Virus record (IMG/VR): IMGVR_UViG_3300013286_000028
Location: 1 to 36,954 of that record
DNA length: 36,954 nt
Reading direction: 5' to 3' (one strand)
Source of the DNA: a virus
The position numbers and the translations under genes were made by a program. Below are positions 6,301 to 13,208 of the stretch, one piece after another. Below the pieces are notes generated by a model that was not told the DNA's origin, did not search any database, and saw only the letters and a program-made list of their open reading frames with translations. The first letter of the stretch is position 1. Every line of letters begins with the position of its first letter.

Positions 6301-7200
6301 ATGCAAGACAATAGTATATCAATCGCATCATCAGCCATGTTAGTGGAGTTATCTATCAGCACATGGACTGCTAGGAAACTAGATAAGAAGGTATCAACTC
6401 AGGTTGACTTAGATCAAAACGCTAAGACTAGGGCTGGTAATTACAACAAGAATCTATTAGCAGGCACAGGGTTTTTAGATACCATCACCAAGTATGCAGC
6501 CAATGCTAGAGCATGGCATCTTTCCCAAACCCTACCTTGGTCTGACAATGGGCTACGCTTACTGCCTATGTCTAACTTCATGGACTATAAAAAGCAGTTG
6601 CATACGCTTGAGACTAACTACCAAAACCTAGTCGATAAGTTTGTAGTGTCCTATCCGAACCTAGTTAATGCCGCAGCTTTTCAGTTAGGTAATTTGTTTG
6701 ACCGAAGCGAGTATCCCGAAGCCGACACCATTGCAAGGAAGTTTAAGTTTAGTGTGAACTATTTGCCTGTCCCGATGGCAGGGGATTTTAGAGTAGACAT
6801 CAACGAAGAAGCAAAAGCTGAGATTATTGCAAGTTGCGAAGGTCTATATACAGATCGTCTTAACAACGCAATGAAAGATGCGTGGACTCGGTTGCATGAG
6901 TGCCTTACTCGTATGAGTGATCGGTTGGCGGTAGATCTAGTTGATGCTGATGAAGACGAAGATCGTGGCAAGATGATTAAGCCTCGTGTGTTCAGAGATA
7001 GCCTACTAGAAAATGCTGTGGAGTTAGTAAATCTCCTGAAACATTTTAACCTCACAGGCGACCCATCTATGGAGCAAGCCCGAAAGGAATTAGCTATCGC
7101 AGTTATGAACCACGATGCCACCGAACTACGAGAAGACATGCTCGCAAGGGAAGCGGTTAAGAACAAGGTTGATGCAATACTCGGCAAGTTTTCATTTTAA
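6301..7200 (+). CDS. Possible DUF3150-like protein of the ATPase/VWA module
   Basis: The frame is open from a GTG at 6280 inside dyad site 5, but ATG 6301 has the same leader as the ATPase gene (AAAGGAAATCAAATG), giving 299 residues. The product is mostly helical with an N-terminal ISTWTARKLDKK segment that reminds me of DUF3150 proteins. Those are phage and bacterial proteins of unknown function found beside CobS-like ATPases and VWA proteins. The family call is tentative, as I cannot run a profile search. Position and shared leader make it a likely third member of the module. Confidence 0.65.
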   Translation: MQDNSISIASSAMLVELSISTWTARKLDKKVSTQVDLDQNAKTRAGNYNKNLLAGTGFLDTITKYAANARAWHLSQTLPWSDNGLRLLPMSNFMDYKKQLHTLETNYQNLVDKFVVSYPNLVNAAAFQLGNLFDRSEYPEADTIARKFKFSVNYLPVPMAGDFRVDINEEAKAEIIASCEGLYTDRLNNAMKDAWTRLHECLTRMSDRLAVDLVDADEDEDRGKMIKPRVFRDSLLENAVELVNLLKHFNLTGDPSMEQARKELAIAVMNHDATELREDMLAREAVKNKVDAILGKFSF

Positions 7201-7209
7201 GGGGGTAGT

Positions 7210-7359
7210 ATGGAAGATTTGCCTAGTGATATAAGAGAGTTGGTGTTGTTTAAGATACAAGATGTTATGCACCGACTAAACGAAATTGAAGAAATGCTAT
7301 GTTGCGATGAAGATTTAGTTCATCCGTCTTTTGACCCCGTATTTAAAAATGAAACCTGA
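7210..7359 (+). CDS. Unknown 49-aa acidic protein
   Basis: ATG 7210 follows GGGGGTAGT ten bases after the preceding stop. The product is helical and acidic (FKIQDVMHRLNEIEEML) with a CC pair in the middle. It reads like a short coiled-coil protein. No family is recognised. The strong G-rich SD and placement in a gap-free operon support it. Confidence 0.55.
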   Translation: MEDLPSDIRELVLFKIQDVMHRLNEIEEMLCCDEDLVHPSFDPVFKNET

Positions 7360-7368
7360 GGAGAAAGT

Positions 7369-7560
7369 ATGAAAATCGTTGTTTACTTTGAGAATGGTAG
7401 AGCTTCTAATGTGGAAGCGCAGTTTGCTAGTGAGGAGTTATACATGGCTTGCTTGCCTGCGCTAGAAGATTTTGCTGGTAAAGATGGTTACATAGTAACC
7501 GAGTCGTGCCGTGAAGACGAGTATGTTAATGACTATACAGATGATGAGGAAATTGCATGA
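7369..7560 (+). CDS. Unknown 63-aa acidic protein
   Basis: A strong SD (GAGGAGA) precedes ATG 7369. The N-terminus looks like a beta strand (MKIVVYFENG) and the C-terminus is very acidic (NDYTDDEEIA). Function unknown. It is ATGA-coupled to the following 290-aa gene. Confidence 0.65.
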   Translation: MKIVVYFENGRASNVEAQFASEELYMACLPALEDFAGKDGYIVTESCREDEYVNDYTDDEEIA

Positions 7561-8429
7561 TACTAATAGATAAGTCAGCAGTTAATTTAAAACTAAGAGA
7601 AGCACCTTACTTTGAGGGGTTGGAGAAGTTTGCCCACCTCGTAAAGCTCGCTAAACCTTTACTTGATTTTAAAGTAGACGATGAATGTGTATCTCAGATG
7701 TGGTATCGAACCGACGAAGAGAAACAAACTAAGCCGACCCACTTCATCAAAAGGCTAAAGGTCTATCAAGATGGAGAGTTCTTAGGCAACATCATGACCG
7801 ACCGCAGATACCATCGTGGGGATAACGAGTTAGTTTATATGGTCGAGAGTTTTCGTATTCATAAAGAAAGGGGTAACTCTAACGGGACCTACTCTAAAGA
7901 CATCAAGGTAGCGATGCGCCATGCCAAGAAAGTATTTCACTCTAGGGAAGATGACGAACTCAAGGACTTGATTGGTAATAATGTTAAAACTTTTGTTAGA
8001 AACGGATTCTCCTCTGTCAAAAGCCAAGTGCGTTGGATATGTAGCTCAGAAGACGAGATTGTATTCTATGCAATGCTAGGGCATGATGCTTACTTAAGGG
8101 GGGAAGATACAGTTAAGCTACCAGCAATTCCACAATCAGCACACGACAGAGATAACTGGATAAAACATTGTGAACTTCTTAAAAGTGCTGGTGCTTTGGA
8201 GATGGCGCACTCTGCTAAGAAAGGCTACGCTATCAAGGCTAACGAAGATAACAGTTTGGTTTGCTACGACTTAGAAGCCGACGCTGTTGTTAAATACAAA
8301 TCGTTTGATGACTTGCCTGAGAATATAGCTACTAAGTTTGCTATGTTCAAAGTGCTAAACCCTAACGAACCTATTGCACAGTTCGGTTGCAAATATGAAG
8401 GTGGCTATTTCTTTATACCAAGCATCTGA
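7557..8429 (+). CDS. Unknown 290-aa protein, last gene of the early unit
   Basis: It starts at an ATGA junction. The protein is soluble, mixed alpha/beta and Lys/Asp-rich, with no motif I recognise. The C-terminus has a Gly/Tyr/Phe cluster (YEGGYFFIPSI). It is the last coding gene before the UUCG terminator at 8558, so its mRNA 3' end is probably formed there. No function is assigned. Confidence 0.7.
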   Translation: MILIDKSAVNLKLREAPYFEGLEKFAHLVKLAKPLLDFKVDDECVSQMWYRTDEEKQTKPTHFIKRLKVYQDGEFLGNIMTDRRYHRGDNELVYMVESFRIHKERGNSNGTYSKDIKVAMRHAKKVFHSREDDELKDLIGNNVKTFVRNGFSSVKSQVRWICSSEDEIVFYAMLGHDAYLRGEDTVKLPAIPQSAHDRDNWIKHCELLKSAGALEMAHSAKKGYAIKANEDNSLVCYDLEADAVVKYKSFDDLPENIATKFAMFKVLNPNEPIAQFGCKYEGGYFFIPSI

Positions 8430-8431
8430 TG

Positions 8432-8580
8432 TATAATCGGGGGGAGGTTGCCTCATTGGTAATTTCCTTTCACATGGTTGGCTTAACTCATCTGGTATAT
8501 GTGGCTTAAGTTGATGTAACCTACAAATGCACTAGGGCATAATCTACCTTACCTACGACCCCGCTTCGGCGGGGTTTTTC
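8432..8580 (+). ncRNA. Possible small RNA or structured 3' UTR
   Basis: No gene fits between 8430 and 8557. A perfect -10 hexamer TATAAT (8432-8437) sits just after the stop codon, but the -35 is poor. Transcription from about 8444 would end at the terminator at 8580, giving an RNA of about 137 nt. An internal stem can form between a GGCTTAA segment near 8483 and TTAAGTT near 8506. It does not fit a tRNA (no T-arm consensus). It may equally be only the operon's 3' UTR. Confidence 0.3.
8558..8580 (+). terminator. Strong rho-independent terminator with UUCG loop
   Basis: ACCCCGC and GCGGGGT pair perfectly around a TTCG loop closed by C-G, the very stable cUUCGg tetraloop, followed by TTTTTC. 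It separates the early unit from the replication unit. Confidence 0.92.
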
Positions 8581-8599
8581 TTTGCCCTTTTTTAATACA

Positions 8600-8628
8600 G
8601 GACAAACTGACATTTAGTCATAATGTCC
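8600..8628. promoter_or_regulatory. Dyad operator-like site 6 (perfect)
   Basis: A perfect copy: GGACA (8600-8604), TGAC (8608-8611), GTCA (8617-8620), TGTCC (8624-8628). It lies in true intergenic DNA, 20 bp after the terminator and 26 bp upstream of the -35 of the replication promoter. This is an activator-like position, unlike the leader positions of sites 1 and 3-5. Confidence 0.8.
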
Positions 8629-8654
8629 TAAGGGTTTACACTTATAAATAATTC

Positions 8655-8683
8655 TTGCACTTGGTTAAACTTATTGGTATACT
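8655..8683 (+). promoter_or_regulatory. Promoter of the replication region
   Basis: -35 TTGCAC (8655-8660), 17-bp spacer and -10 TATACT (8678-8683) predict a start near 8690, just before the SD (AAGGAAA) of the VRR-NUC gene. The -10 is identical to that of the early promoter at 330. With site 6 just upstream, an activator or repressor could control entry into replication gene expression. Confidence 0.75.
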
Positions 8684-8713
8684 CTGTCAATACTATAAGG
8701 AAACCGAAACCAA

Positions 8714-9019
8714 ATGGCAACACCTGAGTCTAAGGTAAAAGCTTCTGTCGTCAAGATATTAAAGAAGCACAGCGTCTACTACTTTTTCCCCGCTACTGGC
8801 GGCTTTGGTCGCTCAGGAGTTCCCGACATTATAGCTTGCTTTCGTGGTCAGTTCGTTGCTATCGAGTGCAAGGCTGGGGATAACAAGCCGACTGCGTTAC
8901 AACAAAGAGAATTAAAAAACATTATGACTGCGGGCGGTCATGCGTTTGTTGCGAACGAAGAAAACATTTCTTTCTTTGAATCTTACTTCAACCCACTCGA
9001 CGATGACGGTCGATGCTGA
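8714..9019 (+). CDS. VRR-NUC domain nuclease
   Basis: This 101-aa protein carries the complete PD-(D/E)XK core of VRR-NUC enzymes: Glu5, GVPDII with Asp38, and AIECKAG with Glu51 and Lys53, followed by a Gln-containing helix (about 60-66). Stand-alone phage VRR-NUC proteins are structure-specific nucleases, related to the FAN1 nuclease domain and Holliday-junction resolvase folds. They probably resolve branched replication intermediates. It is the first gene of the replication unit, with SD AAGGAAA. Confidence 0.9.
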   Translation: MATPESKVKASVVKILKKHSVYYFFPATGGFGRSGVPDIIACFRGQFVAIECKAGDNKPTALQQRELKNIMTAGGHAFVANEENISFFESYFNPLDDDGRC

Positions 9020-9050
9020 CCAGTTCCCTCACTCTAGGATAAATAAAAAC

Positions 9051-9467
9051 ATGAATGATGGCGTAAAAATTTTACTTGAACGGATGGAAACCCACCCTGA
9101 GGAGTTTGTTATAGAAGAAGGAATCCCTGCTAAATGGGACAATTTAATTCGGTCATACGAAGCAATACTAGACCCCGAAGACATAACACTATTTAAACAA
9201 GCTAGAGCTAAGCTACTGCAACAACAATTTACCGAGAAAGTATTGGAGGAACTCGTTGACCCAAAAAAGTCGAGTTTGGAGGACATAATCAATCGGTATC
9301 GGGTGAAAGGTATGCCTTCGGTTGGTCAGATCCCCGCACTATCTTCGGTAACCCTTGAACATACCGAACACCTAAGAGCCCATGTAGATGCGTTAAAGCG
9401 TGAAGTTGACAGTCAAAAATCAAAAAAAGTTAAAACTATATTCGGAAAGCTATTTAACTACACATGA
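9051..9467 (+). CDS. Unknown 138-aa protein preceding DNA polymerase
   Basis: The frame is open from 8940, with possible starts at ATG 9003 (inside the nuclease gene, no SD) and ATG 9051 (AGGA 11 nt upstream). I prefer 9051. The product is helical and charged, with a predicted long C-terminal helix (EHLRAHVDALKREVDSQK) and basic tail. It is ATGA-coupled to the polymerase gene, suggesting a replication accessory role, though nothing in the sequence proves this. Confidence 0.65.
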   Translation: MNDGVKILLERMETHPEEFVIEEGIPAKWDNLIRSYEAILDPEDITLFKQARAKLLQQQFTEKVLEELVDPKKSSLEDIINRYRVKGMPSVGQIPALSSVTLEHTEHLRAHVDALKREVDSQKSKKVKTIFGKLFNYT

Positions 9468-11263
9468 ACATAATAACTCTAGACTTTGAAACCTATTACA
9501 GTAGGGAGTTTAGTCTTACTAAAGTAACGACAGAGGAATATGTCCGTTCGGATATGTTTGAAGTCATAGGTGTAGCCATCAAGGAGAACGACAATGATGC
9601 AGTTTGGTTTAGTGGATCGTATGAGCAAATCCTTGAATTCCTTAATAGATACGATTGGGCTAACTCTTTTGCTCTTGCCCATAATGCTATGTTTGATTCC
9701 GCTATCCTTACTTGGGGGTTTAATATTAAACCGATGGCTTGGTTGGACACACTTAGCATGGCTCGTTCGACAGATGGTTTGGAAGCTGGAAACTCCCTTG
9801 CTAAACTTGTGGAGCGATACAATCTTGGCGCAAAAGGGGCAGAAGTCCTTGATGCACTGGGTAAGAGAAGGGCAGATTTTTCTCCTGTCGAACTTAATGC
9901 GTATGGTAAATATTGCATTAACGACGTGGAACTAACCTACAAACTATTCTTTATTCTTGCCGACCGCTTCTCAAAATCGGAACTACAACTCATTAGCCTC
10001 ACGATCAAGATGTTTTCTGAGCCTGTGCTTCAACTTAATACACCGCTACTTGAGCAACACCTTATGCAAGTGCGGACCCGTAAAGAAAAATTACTTGATG
10101 CTTGCGTATCAGATAAAGATACATTGATGTCAAACCCAAAGTTGGCGGAACTCCTTATATCCCTTGGGGTTGAACCGCCTATGAAGATAAGCCCTGCTAA
10201 TGGAAAGGAAACGTATGCTTTTGCTAAGAACGACGAAGGGTTTAAAGCACTCATGGAATACCCTGACGAAAGGGTTCAAGCCATCGTCGCCGCACGACTT
10301 GGAACTAAAAGCACACTTGAAGAAACTAGAACAGAGAGATTTATCCAAATATCCTTACGGGGTAAAATGCCAGTCCCTCTTCGTTATTATGCTGCTCATA
10401 CTGGTCGCTGGGGAGGCGATGACAAACTCAATCTACAAAACTTACCTCGTAAATCTCTTCTCAAAGATTCTATCGTTGCCCCTAAAGGACATGTTTTAAT
10501 TGATGCCGACTCTTCACAGATTGAGGCACGGACAGTTGCATGGCTATCGGGTCAGACGGATTTAATTGAAGCGTTTGAAAGGAAAGAAGATGTCTACAAA
10601 ATCATGGCTTCGGCTATCTATAACAAGGCTGAGAAAGAAATTGACTCGGGAGAAAGGTTCGTGGGCAAGACAACGATTCTCGGTGCGGGGTATGGCATGG
10701 GTAGTAAGAAATTTGCATTACAACTCAAAACTTTTGGGGTGGAAATTGAGGATGAGGAAGCGGCTAGGATCATATCAGTTTATAGAGCCACTTATCCCCG
10801 TATCCCTCAACTATGGAAAGAAGCTAATAGCGCCCTTGACGCACTCAGCCAAAAGAAAACTGCGCCTGTCGGGCGTCAACCACAAGCACTTAGTCTTACG
10901 GAATCAGGTTTTTTATTACCTAGTGGACTTTACTTAAACTATCGTGACTTACAAAAAGATAGTGATGAGCAGTATAGCTACGCAAGCAGACGTGGTCGTA
11001 TTAAGATTTATGGTGGGAAGATAGTAGAGAACCTTTGCCAAGCACTTGCTCGGTGCATTATTGGTGAGCAGATGTTGCGTATGGCTAGAAAATATAAAGT
11101 TGCTTTGACTGTGCATGATGCGGTTATGGTTGTAGTAAAAGAAGAGGAGCAAGAAGAGGCGGTAGCGTATGTAGAGGAGTGCATGAAGTGGCGGCCGTCC
11201 TGGGCATTAACATTACCCCTTGCTTGTGAACTAGGTGTTGGTAAATCTTATGGAGAATGTTGA
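9464..11263 (+). CDS. Family A DNA polymerase with 3'-5' exonuclease
   Basis: The 599-aa enzyme has an N-terminal DEDD proofreading exonuclease: LDFET (Asp7, Glu9), HNAMFD near residue 70, and YGKYCINDVE near 150. The C-terminal PolA palm has motif A (DADSSQIEAR, about 349-358), a motif B-like helix (GKTTILGAGYGMG, about 402-414) and motif C (VHDAV, about 549-553). There is no 5'-3' exonuclease domain, as usual for phage PolA. Motif C has Ala where cellular Pol I has Glu (HDE), a variation seen in phage polymerases. This is the replicative polymerase, working with the primase-helicase at 17716. Confidence 0.95.
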   Translation: MNIITLDFETYYSREFSLTKVTTEEYVRSDMFEVIGVAIKENDNDAVWFSGSYEQILEFLNRYDWANSFALAHNAMFDSAILTWGFNIKPMAWLDTLSMARSTDGLEAGNSLAKLVERYNLGAKGAEVLDALGKRRADFSPVELNAYGKYCINDVELTYKLFFILADRFSKSELQLISLTIKMFSEPVLQLNTPLLEQHLMQVRTRKEKLLDACVSDKDTLMSNPKLAELLISLGVEPPMKISPANGKETYAFAKNDEGFKALMEYPDERVQAIVAARLGTKSTLEETRTERFIQISLRGKMPVPLRYYAAHTGRWGGDDKLNLQNLPRKSLLKDSIVAPKGHVLIDADSSQIEARTVAWLSGQTDLIEAFERKEDVYKIMASAIYNKAEKEIDSGERFVGKTTILGAGYGMGSKKFALQLKTFGVEIEDEEAARIISVYRATYPRIPQLWKEANSALDALSQKKTAPVGRQPQALSLTESGFLLPSGLYLNYRDLQKDSDEQYSYASRRGRIKIYGGKIVENLCQALARCIIGEQMLRMARKYKVALTVHDAVMVVVKEEEQEEAVAYVEECMKWRPSWALTLPLACELGVGKSYGEC

Positions 11264-11427
11264 TGATTGAAAAATTAGTTGATCCGCAGTCGCTAGATAA
11301 CGATGTTGCGGTTATGAAAATAATGCAGTTGATGGGGCAACTAACCCCTAACGATATTGAGTATGTTTTAAAAACAACCAAGCAAGTCTATGACGCTATT
11401 GCTCTTGGAAATACGTATGACCAATAA
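11263..11427 (+). CDS. Unknown 54-aa protein
   Basis: ATG 11263 overlaps the polymerase stop codon (TGATG) and follows GGAGAATGT. The product is mostly helical (MKIMQLMGQLTPNDIEYVL). It overlaps the next gene by 11 nt. Its reading frame and coupling support it as a real small gene. No function is recognised. Confidence 0.55.
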   Translation: MIEKLVDPQSLDNDVAVMKIMQLMGQLTPNDIEYVLKTTKQVYDAIALGNTYDQ

Positions 11428-11710
11428 ATTAGTAGAAGAAGCACCATACCATCCGGGCTATGAAGATGCTGGGTTTGAGCCTAAAAAACTACAAGACCTG
11501 ACAGATGAGGAAATACGGCATTTACAAGCTCAATGCCACCTTAAAAATGTTGGATACGATACTTTTATTATGCGGTTTGCTAGAGCAATACTAAAGAAAG
11601 CGAGTGAGAAGTCTATGAAAGCACAAGAAATAAAGCCAGCAAAGTATTCAGATGAGTGGTGGAAAGAAGTAGCAGAGTTTAATAAACAGTTAAGGGAGCA
11701 AGAGAAATGA
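11417..11710 (+). CDS. Unknown 97-aa protein
   Basis: The frame extends upstream to 11390, but ATG 11417 minimises overlap with the 54-aa gene. The protein has a Pro/Tyr-rich N-terminus (EEAPYHPGYEDAGFEPKKL) and helical, Lys/Glu-rich remainder ending in a likely short coiled coil. No motif is recognised. It lies in the replication operon, ATGA-coupled downstream. Confidence 0.65.
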   Translation: MTNKLVEEAPYHPGYEDAGFEPKKLQDLTDEEIRHLQAQCHLKNVGYDTFIMRFARAILKKASEKSMKAQEIKPAKYSDEWWKEVAEFNKQLREQEK

Positions 11711-11946
11711 TAACAAAATTAAAACAGACAAAGAAAACAACAGTTGAAGAAGCCCAGCTAATTAGCGTAAAAATTATTAAGGAAAACAAAGATGGTTCAG
11801 CCGATGCTCAGATTAAGTTTAATAAGCAAGGACTTGAAACACTCGTACAGTGGGGGATGGTTAGTATGCTTGCCGCCGCAGTTGATGCGTATGCCCCTAA
11901 AGCCGAGAAAAGTAGCAAGCCCACTACAAAAAGGGCTAAAAAATGA
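11707..11946 (+). CDS. Unknown 79-aa protein, related to its neighbour
   Basis: Residues about 30-65 (QIKFNKQGLETLV, then a hydrophobic helix) resemble the same part of the next gene product (IIGYTKQGAERLV). Both begin with a predicted strand leading into a KQGxExLV helix, which suggests a tandem duplication. The C-terminus is a basic, Ser/Thr/Lys tail (SSKPTTKRAKK), plausibly nucleic-acid-binding. Function unknown. Confidence 0.65.
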   Translation: MITKLKQTKKTTVEEAQLISVKIIKENKDGSADAQIKFNKQGLETLVQWGMVSMLAAAVDAYAPKAEKSSKPTTKRAKK

Positions 11947-12179
11947 CAGCTAAAATCCTACCTTTCACGGGCGAAACAACCGAAGATATTGATGCCGACA
12001 CCGTACTGGAAAACAATATTGGTGAGTACGAGTGCGTAGTTATTATCGGCTATACAAAGCAAGGCGCAGAGCGTTTAGTCTCTAGCACAGGGGACTCTGC
12101 TCTTATGGTATGGCTACTCGAACGGGCAAAGAAAACAATACTTGAACACGCTGACTTGGATGATGAATGGGAACATTAA
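11943..12179 (+). CDS. Unknown 78-aa protein, related to its neighbour
   Basis: It starts at an ATGA junction. It shares the strand-KQGxExLV-helix pattern with the 79-aa upstream protein but has an acidic C-terminus (HADLDDEWEH) instead of a basic one. The pair may be diverged paralogues with opposite charge that interact. This is inference from a short similarity only. Confidence 0.65.
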   Translation: MTAKILPFTGETTEDIDADTVLENNIGEYECVVIIGYTKQGAERLVSSTGDSALMVWLLERAKKTILEHADLDDEWEH

Positions 12180-12337
12180 TAGACTACGCTGAGTTTTTAT
12201 TAGACATACGCAAAAACTTAAAAGAGTTTGAAGACGCAATGTTGACAAGAAACTTTAAAGATGCCCAACTATATGCAGAATACGCATTGGTTGAAGCTCG
12301 ACTGTTATGTTTGATAGCTAAAGAAAGTAATTCATGA
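12167..12337 (+). CDS. Unknown 56-aa helical protein
   Basis: ATG 12167 lies inside the 3' end of the preceding gene (13-nt overlap), and the gene ends at an ATGA junction with the nuclease gene. The product is almost wholly helical (ALVEARLLCLIAKESNS at the C-terminus). It is supported by coupling on both sides. No family is recognised. Confidence 0.55.
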   Translation: MGTLIDYAEFLLDIRKNLKEFEDAMLTRNFKDAQLYAEYALVEARLLCLIAKESNS

Positions 12338-13005
12338 GTATTACTTGGTCATATTCCTCGCTTGGGTTGTTTCAACAATGTCCTAAAAAATACTACCATC
12401 TAAGGGTAATCAAGGATATCAAAGAGCCTACAACCGAAGCTATTATATATGGCAAGGCAGTTCACGAAGCGGCTGAGCATTACATAGGAAAAGGTACACC
12501 AATACCTGAGAAGTTTTCTTATATGACTCCAATATTGGATGTGCTTAACGCTATACCAGGTGAAAAGCTAGTTGAATATAAGATGGGGTTGACCAAGGAT
12601 TTAGAGCCTTGTGGCTTCTTTGATAAAGGAGTTTGGTTCAGAGGTGTAGGAGACTTAGTTATTGTAGAAGGAGATTTAGCCCACGTAGTTGATTACAAAA
12701 CAGGAAAGTCTAGTCAGTATGCAGATACTAAGCAGTTGGAGTTGATGTCTTTGGCATTGTTCAAACACTTCCCTGACATTGAGAAAGTAAAAGCGGGTCT
12801 AGCTTTTGTAGTATGTAACGACTTTGTTAAGGCTAAATACAATAAGAAAGACGAGAAAGTTTATTGGTTGCGTTGGAAACAAGAAACAGATCAATTAGAA
12901 AAAGCATATGAACATGATTTGTGGAATCCAAAACCTAATTTTACTTGTAGAAAGTTTTGCTCCGTGTTGGAGTGTGAGCATAATGGGAAAGGAAATTACA
13001 GATGA
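12334..13005 (+). CDS. Cas4/RecB-like PD-(D/E)XK nuclease with possible Fe-S cysteines
   Basis: This 223-aa protein has the RecB-family pattern: SYSSLGLFQQCPKKYY at the N-terminus, GKAVHEAAE (His44, Glu48), GDLVI (Asp107), VDYKTGK (Asp120, Lys122) and a Gln-containing helix near 134. Cys16 with Cys205, Cys209 and Cys214 near the C-terminus form the four-Cys arrangement of Cas4/AddB-type nucleases, which hold a 4Fe-4S cluster. There is no CRISPR context. In phages such enzymes are exonucleases for recombination or end processing. The gene sits among replication genes. Confidence 0.88.
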   Translation: MSITWSYSSLGLFQQCPKKYYHLRVIKDIKEPTTEAIIYGKAVHEAAEHYIGKGTPIPEKFSYMTPILDVLNAIPGEKLVEYKMGLTKDLEPCGFFDKGVWFRGVGDLVIVEGDLAHVVDYKTGKSSQYADTKQLELMSLALFKHFPDIEKVKAGLAFVVCNDFVKAKYNKKDEKVYWLRWKQETDQLEKAYEHDLWNPKPNFTCRKFCSVLECEHNGKGNYR

Positions 13006-13208
13006 ACGATGAAGATTTTGAAGATGCTTGTGCTATGTTAGCAATGGTTGGAATAATTATTAGGGGAAACATCCTTTCCAATAAAGCAGACGACGCAAAA
13101 GAAGCGTTTGCAATAGCAAAGCACATGTCAAGAGTTCGCAATGCAGAACCTGAAGCGGAAGTTGGTATTGTTGCAGCTAAGCCTAAGAGGAGAGTCAAGA
13201 GTGCCTAG
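13002..13208 (+). CDS. Unknown 68-aa protein
   Basis: It is ATGA-coupled to the nuclease gene. The acidic N-terminal half has a hydrophobic helix (CAMLAMVGIIIRGNIL) and the C-terminus is basic (AAKPKRRVKSA). It overlaps the start of the sigma region 4-like gene by 8 nt. No domain is recognised. Confidence 0.6.
   Translation: MNDEDFEDACAMLAMVGIIIRGNILSNKADDAKEAFAIAKHMSRVRNAEPEAEVGIVAAKPKRRVKSA

Noticed and set aside
6759-7187. 142-aa open frame antisense to the DUF3150-like gene
   Set aside because: It is Ser-rich and a shadow of a well-supported gene with SD and conserved leader.
8438-8530. tRNA-like stretch after the early unit
   Set aside because: A GCCTCATTGGTAA segment resembles a D-arm, but there is no anticodon arm, T-arm consensus or matching acceptor stem.
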